Assembly: GCA_900771065.1 (NCBI GenBank)
Contig: CAAGMP010000138.1
Location: 1 to 12,990, forward strand
From: an uncultured Acinetobacter sp.
Lineage (GTDB): Bacteria; Pseudomonadota; Gammaproteobacteria; Pseudomonadales; Moraxellaceae
Length of the DNA stretch: 12,990 nucleotides
Direction of reading: 5' to 3'
Of the stretch, positions 1 through 7,615 are shown one piece after another. The translations under genes and the position numbers were made by a program. Under the pieces are notes generated by a model. That model did not search any database, was not told where the DNA came from, and was given only the letters and a program-made list of their open reading frames with translations. Position 1 is the first letter of the stretch. Each line of letters starts with the position of its first letter.

Positions 1-802
1 GGGTAATGCTATTGACTTGATTGACTGCCAATAAGTTGTCAGGTACATCTTGACCAACTAAAAGGCGTAAGGCATTTTTCGCTTGTGCCACTTGCGTTTT
101 ATAGCTTGCAACATCATCGCGTGCAGTTTCAACAGAAATACGCGCTTGCTGTACAGGCAGTTCACTATCTACCCCAATTTCAAAGCGCTTTTTGTTGAGC
201 TCATATGCTTTTTGTTGCGTCGCTAAAGTTTGTTCAGCCAATTTTAAATTGGCATTGCTATAAGCATAATTTAACCATGCTTGTGCAACTTGGCTAATCA
301 GTGCAATTTGAGTGGCATCACGTGAACTTTGTGTTGCCAAATAGGTATCTAATGCGTTGTCTTTTAAACTACGCACACGACCCCAAAAATCTAACTCATA
401 AGCGGTAACACCCACACTTAAGCTAGACGCATTTTTAGGCGAATAGTTTGAGCTCATCGTTGCTTGGCGTAAAATATCACCACTTGCACCAATCGTAGGT
501 AACTGATTATTTTCAGAAATACGATACAACAATTGAGCACGTTGTATATTTAAAGTTGCAGTACGTAAATCACGGTTATTTTGCAAAGCCAAGTCAATCA
601 CTTGAACCAATTTTGGATCTGAAAAAAAGTCTTTATAACCTTGTTCTGCAATAGATGTCCCGTTGCTTTGCGTAGAAAAGTCAGATGGAATATCTGCTTG
701 AACCACTGGCGCTGGACCGCGCATGCTTTGGCATGCAGCCAAAGCAAGCGCAAGTGCAGATACCGCAACGCAACGACCTGAATAAGACCATATTTTTTGC
801 AT
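1..802 (-). CDS. adeK: AdeK-like outer-membrane channel lipoprotein of the RND efflux pump (partial, C-terminus beyond left edge)
   Basis: This is the N-terminal 267 codons of a TolC/OprM-type outer-membrane factor, the exit duct of a tripartite RND pump. The protein starts MQKIWSYSGR, followed by a hydrophobic stretch and a lipobox LAAC with the lipidated cysteine at residue 24. The lipoprotein is therefore probably exported and anchored in the outer membrane. Further on, the segments YELDFWGRVRSL and QAWLNYAYSNANLKLAEQTL are typical of the alpha-barrel/beta-barrel repeats of this family. The start codon overlaps the adeJ stop by one base (TGATG on the minus strand). An AGGAG lies 11 bases upstream, inside adeJ, so adeK is translated as the third gene of the operon. 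Family members are about 480 residues long, so roughly 45 percent is missing because of the window edge, not because the gene is broken. The adeK identity rests on recalled A. baumannii AdeK similarity and on gene order. Confidence 0.93.
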   Translation of the reverse strand, partial: MQKIWSYSGRCVAVSALALALAACQSMRGPAPVVQADIPSDFSTQSNGTSIAEQGYKDFFSDPKLVQVIDLALQNNRDLRTATLNIQRAQLLYRISENNQLPTIGASGDILRQATMSSNYSPKNASSLSVGVTAYELDFWGRVRSLKDNALDTYLATQSSRDATQIALISQVAQAWLNYAYSNANLKLAEQTLATQQKAYELNKKRFEIGVDSELPVQQARISVETARDDVASYKTQVAQAKNALRLLVGQDVPDNLLAVNQVNSIT

Positions 803-3800
803 CACGATGATTGCTCCTGACGATGATTGTTTTTAGGTTTGTATTTAAAGATTGAACGCACCCAAACAAAGAACACGGGAATAAAGAAAATACCCAATAG
901 TGTTGAAGAAAGTACGCCGCCCAGTACACCAAAACCAACTGAGTTTTGGCTACCTGCACCCGCACCTGTACTTAATGCCAGTGGTAATACACCAAAACCA
1001 AATGCCAATGTAGTCATGATAATTGGACGTAGACGCATTTTTGCAGCATGTAAAGTTGCTTCAAACAGTTCTTCACCTTTTTCTTGCAATTCTTTTGCAA
1101 ATTCAACAATTAAAATCGCATTTTTTGCAGATAAACCAATTACGGTAATAATTGCAACTTGGAAATAAATGTTGTCTGAAAGGTTTGGATCGCTTTTTAA
1201 AATCATGGCTACAAAAGTTAAAACCACTGCACCAATTACGCCCAATGGTACAACCAAAATGACTGAGAATGGAATTGACCAACTTTCATATAATGCCGCT
1301 AAACACAAGAAAACAATCAATAAAGAAAGTGCATACACCAAAGGCGCTTGCGATGATGAATCTTGTGCATCTAAAGAAATACCTGTCCATTGGAAGTCAA
1401 AGCCTTTTAAGCCTTGCGCTGGCAATTGATTTACGATGTCTTCCATCGCTTTCATTGCATCACCCGAACTGGTTCCCGGTGCAGCAGAACCTTGAATATT
1501 GATTGCAGGAACGCCATTGTAACGTTGTAATAATGGTGAACCATAGGTCCATTCGCCTGTAGCAAAAGTTGAAAATGGAACCATCGTGTTTTGGTTATTA
1601 CGTACATACCATTTATTTAAGTCTTCAGGCATCATACGTGAGCTTGCTTCACCTTGAATATAAACACGTTTTACACGACCACGATCAATAAAGTCATTGA
1701 TATATGAACCACCCCAAGCAATGCTCATGGTGTTGTTAATATCGCCTAAATTAATCCCCATTGCGCCTGCAACAGCCTGATCAATATTAATTTGATATTG
1801 AGCATTATCACGTTGACCATTTTGACGAACTTGCATCAAGGTTGGATTTTTTGCAGCAATCGCTAAAACTGCATCACGTGCTTCGTTCAGTTTTGCATGT
1901 CCATTACCACCGACATCACGTAATTCTAAGTTAAATCCATCGCTTATACCCAGTTCAGGCATTGCAGGAAGTTGTAATGGTAGAACATAAGTTGCATCTT
2001 TAAACAACATATTCATGACCATGCTTCGCTGAATGATCGCCCCAATTTGGGTTTCAGGTGTTGTACGTTCTTTCCAATCTTTGAGTCGAACAAAGGCAAG
2101 ACCAACGTTTTGTCCAATCCCTGAAAAAGAGAAACCTGCAACACTAAATACAGACTCGACAGCATCTTTTTCTTGTTCACGATAAAAAGCACTCATTTGA
2201 TCAACGACTTTTTCTGTGCGTTCTAGTGAGGCGTTATCTGGTAATTGAACAAGGGTAATAATGACGCCTTGGTCTTCGTTAGGTAGGTAGGCTGAAGGTA
2301 ACTTGTGCAGTAAGAAGGCAATTACACCAATGACTGCAACATATAACACACCTGAAAAAATTTTATGATGTGTCATACGGTTGACCCCATTTTGATAACG
2401 ATGGCTTAAGTTATCAAATGTGCGGTTGAACCATCTAAAAAAGCGAGCAGGAAGGCTATTACTTTCTTTTGCATTTGGATTATGTGTTTTTAACAAAGTT
2501 GCACATAAAGCAGGCGTAAAGGTTAAAGCAATTAATAGTGACAGTATCATTGCGGTGACTAAAGTAATGGAGAACTGGCGGTAAATTACCCCTGTTGTAC
2601 CATCAAAAAATGCCATTGGAATAAATACTGCCGATAGAACGCTAGTAATACCAACTAATGCACCTGAAATTTGTTTCATGGAAACTTCAGTGGCATGCAC
2701 AGGATCTAAATGATCTTCTTGAATTACACGTTCTACGTTTTCGACGACAACAATTGCATCATCGACCAAAAGACCGATTGCCAGAACCATCGCAAACATA
2801 GTTAAGGTATTGATTGAGAAGCCTAAAACATTAATAACTGCAAATGTCCCTAAAACCACCACAGGAACGGCAAGGGTTGGAATAATTGTTGCGCGCCAGT
2901 TTTGTAAGAACAAGAACATGACAAAGAACACCAACACAATTGCTTCAATTAAGGTATGAACGACGTTTTCAATTGAAAGTTTAATAAAAGGTGTTGTGTC
3001 AAACGCAATCGTATCTTTTAACCCTTCAGGATAGTTGACACGCAATAATGCCAATTGTTTTTGAACCGCTTCTGCTGTGTCTAACGCATTTGCACCTGTA
3101 GATAATTTAATTGCCACACCACCAGCAGGTTGACCGTTAAATTTAGAATCAAACTGATAGTTTTCCGCTCCTAACTCAACACGCGCAACATCACCTAAAC
3201 GAACTTGTGCACCGCTTGTATCTGTTTTTAAGTAGATTTCACGGAATTGTTCAGGGGTTTGTAACAAAGTTTGCGCATTGACGGTGGCATTAAGCACTTG
3301 GTTTGGTGTAGATGGTGCACCACCAATTTGACCAACTGCAACTTGGGCGTTTTGCGCACGAACCGCATTGGCAACATCGGTTGGGGTTAATTGATAGCTA
3401 GTTAGTTTCGCAGGGTCTAACCAAATACGAATGGCATAATAACTACCAAAGACTTGAACTTCACCGACACCCGGAACACGGCTAAGTGGTTCAGAAATAT
3501 AAGAGTTTACATAGTCTTTAATGTCATCAGCAGATAATTTACCTGTATCTGAATAAAACGCAACAACTTGTAAAAAGCTTGAACCCGATTTAGTTACTTT
3601 AATACCTTGACGTTGTACTTCTTGCGGTAATAAAGCCGTTGCAGATTGCAGTTTATTTTGCACCTGAACTTGGGCAATATCTGGGTCTGTGCCTTGTTTA
3701 AACGTGATGGCAATAGAAGCTTGACCGTTACCATAACTGCTTGAAGAAATGTAACGTAAACCATCTAAACCATTCATTTGTTGTTCGATAATTTGCGTAA

Positions 3801-3981
3801 CCGTATCTTCAACGGTTTTTGCTGAAGCACCCGGATAAGTTGCAGCAATCGTTACCGTTGGCGGTGCAACGGTTGGATATTGTGCAATGGGCATGTTAAG
3901 CAGTGAAAGAATCCCCGCCAACATAATCACCAATGCAATCACCCAAGCAAAAATTGGGCGATGAATAAAAAACTGAGCCAT
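802..3981 (-). CDS. adeJ: AdeJ-like RND multidrug efflux transporter (inner-membrane pump, HAE1 family)
   Basis: This is the proton-driven inner-membrane component of a tripartite drug efflux pump, with a full length of 1059 residues (AcrB-type pumps are about 1050). It starts MAQFFIHRPIFAWVIALVIM, the typical TM1. TM4 carries the proton-relay pair D407-D408 in GLLVDDAIVVVEN, the same numbering as AcrB. TM10 carries the relay lysine K953 in GLSAKNAILIVEFAKE. The switch loop of the drug-binding pocket reads GFSFSGIGQN (residues 616-625), with phenylalanines at 617 and 619. Two large periplasmic loops (about residues 30-335 and 565-875) and twelve membrane segments fit the family. An AGGAG overlapping the adeI stop serves as ribosome binding site, 9 bases before the ATG. 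In A. baumannii AdeIJK is the intrinsic pump for beta-lactams, chloramphenicol, tetracyclines, fluoroquinolones and others; substrate range here is inferred from homology. No truncation or missing key residue is seen. Confidence 0.96.
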   Translation of the reverse strand: MAQFFIHRPIFAWVIALVIMLAGILSLLNMPIAQYPTVAPPTVTIAATYPGASAKTVEDTVTQIIEQQMNGLDGLRYISSSSYGNGQASIAITFKQGTDPDIAQVQVQNKLQSATALLPQEVQRQGIKVTKSGSSFLQVVAFYSDTGKLSADDIKDYVNSYISEPLSRVPGVGEVQVFGSYYAIRIWLDPAKLTSYQLTPTDVANAVRAQNAQVAVGQIGGAPSTPNQVLNATVNAQTLLQTPEQFREIYLKTDTSGAQVRLGDVARVELGAENYQFDSKFNGQPAGGVAIKLSTGANALDTAEAVQKQLALLRVNYPEGLKDTIAFDTTPFIKLSIENVVHTLIEAIVLVFFVMFLFLQNWRATIIPTLAVPVVVLGTFAVINVLGFSINTLTMFAMVLAIGLLVDDAIVVVENVERVIQEDHLDPVHATEVSMKQISGALVGITSVLSAVFIPMAFFDGTTGVIYRQFSITLVTAMILSLLIALTFTPALCATLLKTHNPNAKESNSLPARFFRWFNRTFDNLSHRYQNGVNRMTHHKIFSGVLYVAVIGVIAFLLHKLPSAYLPNEDQGVIITLVQLPDNASLERTEKVVDQMSAFYREQEKDAVESVFSVAGFSFSGIGQNVGLAFVRLKDWKERTTPETQIGAIIQRSMVMNMLFKDATYVLPLQLPAMPELGISDGFNLELRDVGGNGHAKLNEARDAVLAIAAKNPTLMQVRQNGQRDNAQYQINIDQAVAGAMGINLGDINNTMSIAWGGSYINDFIDRGRVKRVYIQGEASSRMMPEDLNKWYVRNNQNTMVPFSTFATGEWTYGSPLLQRYNGVPAINIQGSAAPGTSSGDAMKAMEDIVNQLPAQGLKGFDFQWTGISLDAQDSSSQAPLVYALSLLIVFLCLAALYESWSIPFSVILVVPLGVIGAVVLTFVAMILKSDPNLSDNIYFQVAIITVIGLSAKNAILIVEFAKELQEKGEELFEATLHAAKMRLRPIIMTTLAFGFGVLPLALSTGAGAGSQNSVGFGVLGGVLSSTLLGIFFIPVFFVWVRSIFKYKPKNNHRQEQSS

Positions 3982-3994
3982 AAGTATTTACTCC

Positions 3995-5215
3995 TTATGT
4001 ACTTGCATTGGTTTTTTGTTCACTTCCATTTGCCAAATTGGTTGGCGCAGTTGTCGCAGGTTTAGGTTGATAAGGTTTCACCGTAACTTTTGCATTCGGT
4101 TGAACTTTTGCTAAACCATCTACGATGACTTTATCACCAGGTTGTAAGCCTTCGCTGATGATCCAATTTGAACCTTGTGAACCTGCTGTAGTAACGGGTT
4201 TAGATACGGCTTTACCTTCGGCATCGACCACCATAACCATGGCTTGACCCGTTGGGGTGCGTGTTACTGCAACTTGAGGAATAATATAGGCATTTGGAAT
4301 AACGCTTTGTATAATTTCCGCATTAACAAACATACCCGGAAGTAACAAGTTGTTTTCATTCGGGAATACCGCACGTAAAGTAATTGTACCTGTATTTTCA
4401 TCGACGCTAACATCAGAAAAAGCCAAACGACCTTCTACAGGATAATAACTGCCATCTTCAAGTTTTAAACGTACTTTTGTGTCGTTAGAACTATCTAAAT
4501 TGCCTTTACTTAATTGTTGACGTAAACGTAACAATTCAGAGCTAGATTGATTAATATCGACATAAATTGGATCTAAGCGCTGAATTTTAACCAAAGGACT
4601 GTCTTGATTTGCTGTAACCAATGCCCCTGCTGTAACCAAAGAACGGTTGCTTTGACCTGAAATTGGCGCACGAACAATTGTATAACCTAAGTTAATTTGT
4701 GCATTTTTCAACTGAGCTTGACTTGAGGCTAAACTGGCTTCGGCAAGTTTAACTTGTGAAGTCATATCGTCATATTCTTGTTTGGAAATGGCATTGATGC
4801 CAACCAATTGTTTATAACGATTTTGTGTTACGCGTAAATATTCTAAATTCGCTTGTTGGCGTTGAACTTCCGCTTTGGCATTGTCTACCGCAGTTTGGTT
4901 AGTACGTGGATCAATTTCATATAATGCTTGACCTTCACGAACGTAACTTCCTTCAGTGAACAAGCGTTTTAAAATAATACCACTGGTTTGAGGGCGTACT
5001 TCAGAAACTTCATACGCATTGGTTCTGCCAGAAAGTTGGACAGACTGATTGGCACTTTGTGGTTGAGCAATCAGAACGCCAACCTCAGGAGGTGGCATTT
5101 TTTGGCTTGCAGCAGCTTGTTGCGCTTTTTTATCATCGCTACAACCAACAAGTAAGCTACTTGTTGCTAATGCGCAAGCAGTCAGGGCAGGTACCCAAAG
5201 CTTTGCTGACATCAT
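3995..5215 (-). CDS. adeI: AdeI-like periplasmic adaptor (membrane fusion protein) of the RND efflux pump
   Basis: This 406-residue periplasmic adaptor connects AdeJ to AdeK. It begins MMSAKLWVPALTACALATSS and has a lipobox LVGC with the acylated cysteine at residue 25, so it should be anchored to the inner membrane. Domains in order are a first lipoyl half with the TSGIILKRLFTEGSYVREGQ stretch (about 77-96), an alpha-helical coiled-coil hairpin (about 105-175) that meets the outer-membrane channel, a second lipoyl half around RAPISGQSNRS (182-192), then the beta-barrel and membrane-proximal domains. The tail is low complexity, rich in T, P, A and N. The ribosome binding site GAGG lies 7 bases upstream of the first of two adjacent ATGs. 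It is the first gene of the operon, 13 bases from adeJ. Known A. baumannii AdeI is slightly longer (about 416), with the difference probably in the variable tail. Confidence 0.95.
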   Translation of the reverse strand: MMSAKLWVPALTACALATSSLLVGCSDDKKAQQAAASQKMPPPEVGVLIAQPQSANQSVQLSGRTNAYEVSEVRPQTSGIILKRLFTEGSYVREGQALYEIDPRTNQTAVDNAKAEVQRQQANLEYLRVTQNRYKQLVGINAISKQEYDDMTSQVKLAEASLASSQAQLKNAQINLGYTIVRAPISGQSNRSLVTAGALVTANQDSPLVKIQRLDPIYVDINQSSSELLRLRQQLSKGNLDSSNDTKVRLKLEDGSYYPVEGRLAFSDVSVDENTGTITLRAVFPNENNLLLPGMFVNAEIIQSVIPNAYIIPQVAVTRTPTGQAMVMVVDAEGKAVSKPVTTAGSQGSNWIISEGLQPGDKVIVDGLAKVQPNAKVTVKPYQPKPATTAPTNLANGSEQKTNAST

Positions 5216-5242
5216 TGTTTTACCTCAATGAGTTTTTTATCT

Positions 5243-5308
5243 AAAAAAAAATTGTGATCGTGATTTAAGTTCTAAAATAAAGACTTAAATGGTCGGTATG
5301 ATCACAAT
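5243..5308 (-). terminator. Nested hairpin plus T9 run in the adeI leader: candidate attenuator (or operator)
   Basis: Read on the minus strand, an outer arm ATTGTGATC (5308-5300) pairs perfectly with GATCACAAT (5259-5251). An inner arm ATTTAAGT (5290-5283) pairs perfectly with ACTTAAAT (5270-5263). The loop has 12 bases, and the two stems are separated by an asymmetric internal loop (9 versus 3 bases). The second outer arm runs straight into nine consecutive T's (5251-5243), the layout of an intrinsic terminator read toward adeI. The stem is AT-rich, so strength is uncertain. The T-run ends 16 bases before the adeI ribosome binding site. It could reduce read-through into adeIJK, or the DNA palindrome could be a repressor site. 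What is seen is the repeat and T-run; the function is inferred. Confidence 0.5.
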
Positions 5309-5365
5309 ATTAATGGATTACACAGTCAGATCACATCGATTATTCTGTAAAATCGTATTCTTTTC

Positions 5366-5383
5366 TTGAACACAATCGTTCAA
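5366..5383. promoter_or_regulatory. 18-base palindrome upstream of adeI: candidate repressor operator
   Basis: TTGAAC and GTTCAA form perfect 6-base arms around a 6-base spacer. The site lies about 150 bases upstream of the adeI start codon. Its size and dyad symmetry resemble operators bound by dimeric repressors such as TetR-family proteins, and AdeN is the known repressor of adeIJK in A. baumannii. Binding by AdeN is a guess from context; a 6-base-arm palindrome can also arise by chance in AT-rich DNA. Confidence 0.3.
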
Positions 5384-5403
5384 ATTGACTTCAATCATTT
5401 GGT

Positions 5404-5433
5404 TTTATCCTGCCATGGATCAAAGCATATCAA
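5404..5433 (-). promoter_or_regulatory. Weak candidate promoter for adeIJK
   Basis: On the minus strand TTGATA (5433-5428, five of six to the -35 consensus) is followed after 18 bases by GATAAA (5409-5404, four of six to the -10 consensus). Transcription would start near 5397 and give a leader of about 180 bases that includes the palindrome at 5366-5383 and the hairpin at 5308-5243. The -10 box lacks the conserved first T, and other weak boxes exist closer to adeI, so the assignment is tentative. Confidence 0.25.
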
Positions 5434-5502
5434 GCGTGAAATTATGGTTAAAATCGATTTCACAGCGAAAATGACAGATCGTTTTGGATAGGGATTCAAG
5501 CA

Positions 5503-5535
5503 AAATCAAAGTGTACCCATCAGTACACTTGATTT
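5503..5535 (-). terminator. Hairpin downstream of the Gcr-family gene, probable terminator
   Basis: Arms at 5535-5523 and 5516-5503 form a 13-base-pair stem (core AAGTGTAC/GTACACTT) with one bulged T and a 6-base loop. It begins 22 bases after the stop codon of the upstream gene and is followed by only TTTT, so it may be an inefficient terminator. Read from the plus strand it is not followed by a T-run. Confidence 0.55.
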
Positions 5536-5556
5536 CAAGCATCGATTTAATGTGTT

Positions 5557-7587
5557 CTAATGATCATCTTTGACCTGTAATTTATTTTTAGGTGGCCAAA
5601 AGAAATCAATTGGATTGGTTAAAAAATGAGTTAAAACCAGTCGTGCTAAAGGTGACCACTGTTCAAAACGGACTTGTCGCGCACGCAATGCCACAATAAT
5701 AGTTAAAGTAAAACTGACAAATAAGTTGGTTAAACCAATCAGTAAAACGCCTAAAAATGAAATAATGATCAATCCAAGATCAGGTGAACCATTAATGTTG
5801 AGTAAACCTTGAATAAAATTGGCAGAAGCAAAGGCAATATGACGAATATCGAGCGGTAAACCCAATAAATAACCTAATGTACCCATGCTACCTAGCATAA
5901 TACCAAATAAAAAGTTACCCGCTAAAGCACCAAAGTTGCGTTCAATATACGCTGCAAATTTATCTAACGTTTCTTGTCCGAGTAGTTTTTGTAAACCTTG
6001 ATGCGCTTGAATGCGTGGACGAACTTTGCGGTAAACAGCTAAATTGTCAAAATAACCTGCCAATAAACCCGATAAAAACAAACATACTCCAGCAATTGCA
6101 GCATGTGGAATTGCTAATGAAGTCAGCGGATTTAAGTCATGTAAGGTTTTCGCTGCTTTAAAATGATTCATTAAAGGTTCGTTAAAAGCAAAGCCCCAAA
6201 ACAAAGCGATACACGCTGCAACAGGAATGGCAATCGAAATATTACCCAAAATGGCAATAAATTGTGTCCGAATAATATTGATAATTAAGGCTGCCAGTTC
6301 AGTAATTTGTGCATTTTTAGAACCTTTTTGATGATGCACTGAAGCAGCCAATGCCGCCGCAGTCATTGCAGGTTGTTTGGTTGCAACCGTAAAATGTGCA
6401 ACATGAATTAAGATAAACCCTAAGGAATAATTCATACTATAAAAAAAAGCTTGCATTAATGGTGCTAAAGTTAAACGAGCCATTAAGGTCTTTAATGTTG
6501 CCATACACGCAATAATGACGCCTGCGCCCGCCGCAGACAAATACATTTTTAAAAAGCCTTTTTTGTCTGTACTAACGTAATGTTCACCTGTTTTACTTGC
6601 ATTTTCAGTTACTTGTAATGCAATTAATTCACTATTTTCTTTAAGTAAAGCACGCACACTGCGTTCATTATAAATAGCGGTCGTAATATCCGTGAGTAAG
6701 CTGCCAATTGCTTGATAACGCAGTTGATTATTTTTATTAAGTAATAAATTGAGAATAATTTCAATACGTTCTAGGCATTGTTCTAATAGTGATAATAAAT
6801 AAGTTAAGCTAATACTGACGCCAATACGTTTGGTCATACGTCGGACTTTGAGTACTATATCGTGACATTGTTCTAACATCACGAAAGCCTGTGAGGCATC
6901 GGGTAAACGTAATGCCGTAATTTGATCTGATTCATGCAGCGCTTTTTTATATTGTCGAATAAAATCGTTAATTTCACGATTTTGAACTAAAAAAGGCGAT
7001 TCATATTCGGTTAGTTCAGGATGTGCATTAATAAACTCAGGATACAAACCAATACCACTAACGCGATACGATAAAACCGTCAACGCTTTTAGTAAATTAA
7101 TTTGTAGACGCTGTTTTTCAGTTTGATTGGTATGACCCTGATCTAAAATTTGTAATAATTGACACCAATTTGTGTCACTAATTTGTTCTAACCAAGTATG
7201 GTCGCTATGTAGACAAAAAATCCGACCCAATAGATCTTGTAATTGTTGATTATCTCGAACTAAGGGTAAAAAATGCGCCCCAATGCGTTGGGAAAGTTGG
7301 TTCCAAAAACCATCTAATGACAAAATTCCTGTATCTGCATATAAACTAATTTGTTTGTAATGGCTAATGAGTTTAAGAATAAAACTTTGTAGCGTAATTG
7401 CAGCATGTGGGGTTAAGAGTAAAACTTCAATCAATTGTTGAAATTTCTTATTAATCTCTTGTTGATTCAATGGATCTTTAGGACGTAAACACGCGACTAA
7501 GTCAATCAATAATTGCTCATTGAGTGCAACTTTTTGCTCAAGTTGCACCTGCATTTTCATGATTATTGCATTGAATTCAATATGCAT
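5557..7587 (-). CDS. Gcr-family integral membrane protein (annotated in databases as 'site-specific recombinase')
   Basis: This 676-residue protein belongs, by pattern, to the Gcr family (COG4389-like) first named in Neisseria. Residues 1-345 are a helical soluble part with the family segment SLYADTGILSLDGF (81-94). From about 346 on it is very hydrophobic, with segments near 346-369, 375-398, 441-466, 489-512, 553-575 and 603-636. Conserved-looking motifs are GNISIAIP (448-455), GYFDNLAVYRKVRPRI (511-526), GALAGNFLFG (553-562) and LPLDIRHIAFASANF (577-591). I see no tyrosine-recombinase R-H-R-Y set and no serine-recombinase N-terminus, so the traditional name is doubtful; function is unknown. 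The first ATG follows a weak GTGAG; internal ATGs at codons 10 and 12 lack any ribosome binding site. The gene starts 28 bases after ispB on the same strand, so the two are probably cotranscribed. It ends at a hairpin (5535-5503). Confidence 0.85.
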   Translation of the reverse strand: MHIEFNAIIMKMQVQLEQKVALNEQLLIDLVACLRPKDPLNQQEINKKFQQLIEVLLLTPHAAITLQSFILKLISHYKQISLYADTGILSLDGFWNQLSQRIGAHFLPLVRDNQQLQDLLGRIFCLHSDHTWLEQISDTNWCQLLQILDQGHTNQTEKQRLQINLLKALTVLSYRVSGIGLYPEFINAHPELTEYESPFLVQNREINDFIRQYKKALHESDQITALRLPDASQAFVMLEQCHDIVLKVRRMTKRIGVSISLTYLLSLLEQCLERIEIILNLLLNKNNQLRYQAIGSLLTDITTAIYNERSVRALLKENSELIALQVTENASKTGEHYVSTDKKGFLKMYLSAAGAGVIIACMATLKTLMARLTLAPLMQAFFYSMNYSLGFILIHVAHFTVATKQPAMTAAALAASVHHQKGSKNAQITELAALIINIIRTQFIAILGNISIAIPVAACIALFWGFAFNEPLMNHFKAAKTLHDLNPLTSLAIPHAAIAGVCLFLSGLLAGYFDNLAVYRKVRPRIQAHQGLQKLLGQETLDKFAAYIERNFGALAGNFLFGIMLGSMGTLGYLLGLPLDIRHIAFASANFIQGLLNINGSPDLGLIIISFLGVLLIGLTNLFVSFTLTIIVALRARQVRFEQWSPLARLVLTHFLTNPIDFFWPPKNKLQVKDDH

Positions 7588-7615
7588 AAATGCTCACTAA
7601 GTTAAAAATTAACAT

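Larger units (their letters stand above)
5216..5556. other. 341-base intergenic region: gcr terminator, adeIJK promoter region and leader
   Basis: No gene is visible here. Both flanking genes are read from the minus strand, so this gap must end the upstream gene and start adeIJK. In minus-strand order it contains a hairpin after the upstream gene (5535-5503), a weak promoter candidate (5433-5404), an 18-base palindrome (5383-5366), a nested inverted repeat with a T-run (5308-5243) and the adeI ribosome binding site. The heptamer TGTGATC occurs three times (5253-5259 forward; 5300-5306 and 5329-5335 reversed). In A. baumannii adeIJK is repressed by the TetR-family protein AdeN, encoded elsewhere; an AdeN site would be expected in this stretch but I cannot assign it. 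Confidence 0.8.

Noticed and set aside
681..965. Minus-strand open frame of 94 codons overlapping the adeJ/adeK junction
   Set aside because: It lies inside adeJ and adeK in another frame, has no family-like content and no need for a separate gene; the in-frame adeK start with AGGAG explains this region.
827..1502. Plus-strand open frames antisense to adeJ
   Set aside because: They are shadows of the long adeJ reading frame, with low-complexity translations and no recognisable domain.
5253..5306. TGTGATC ... GATCACA read as a CRP/Vfr-type site
   Set aside because: The two half-sites are 40 bases apart, whereas a CRP-type site needs a 6-base spacer; a hairpin fits better.
7570..7581. Perfect 12-base palindrome ATTGAATTCAAT at the start of the Gcr-family gene
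   Set aside because: It falls inside the first codons of the gene and is AT-rich; a chance palindrome is the simplest reading.
5557..7587. The Gcr-family gene as evidence of a mobile element or integrase
   Set aside because: No recombinase catalytic pattern, no attachment repeats and no insertion-sequence ends are seen; the protein looks like a membrane protein in a housekeeping neighbourhood.
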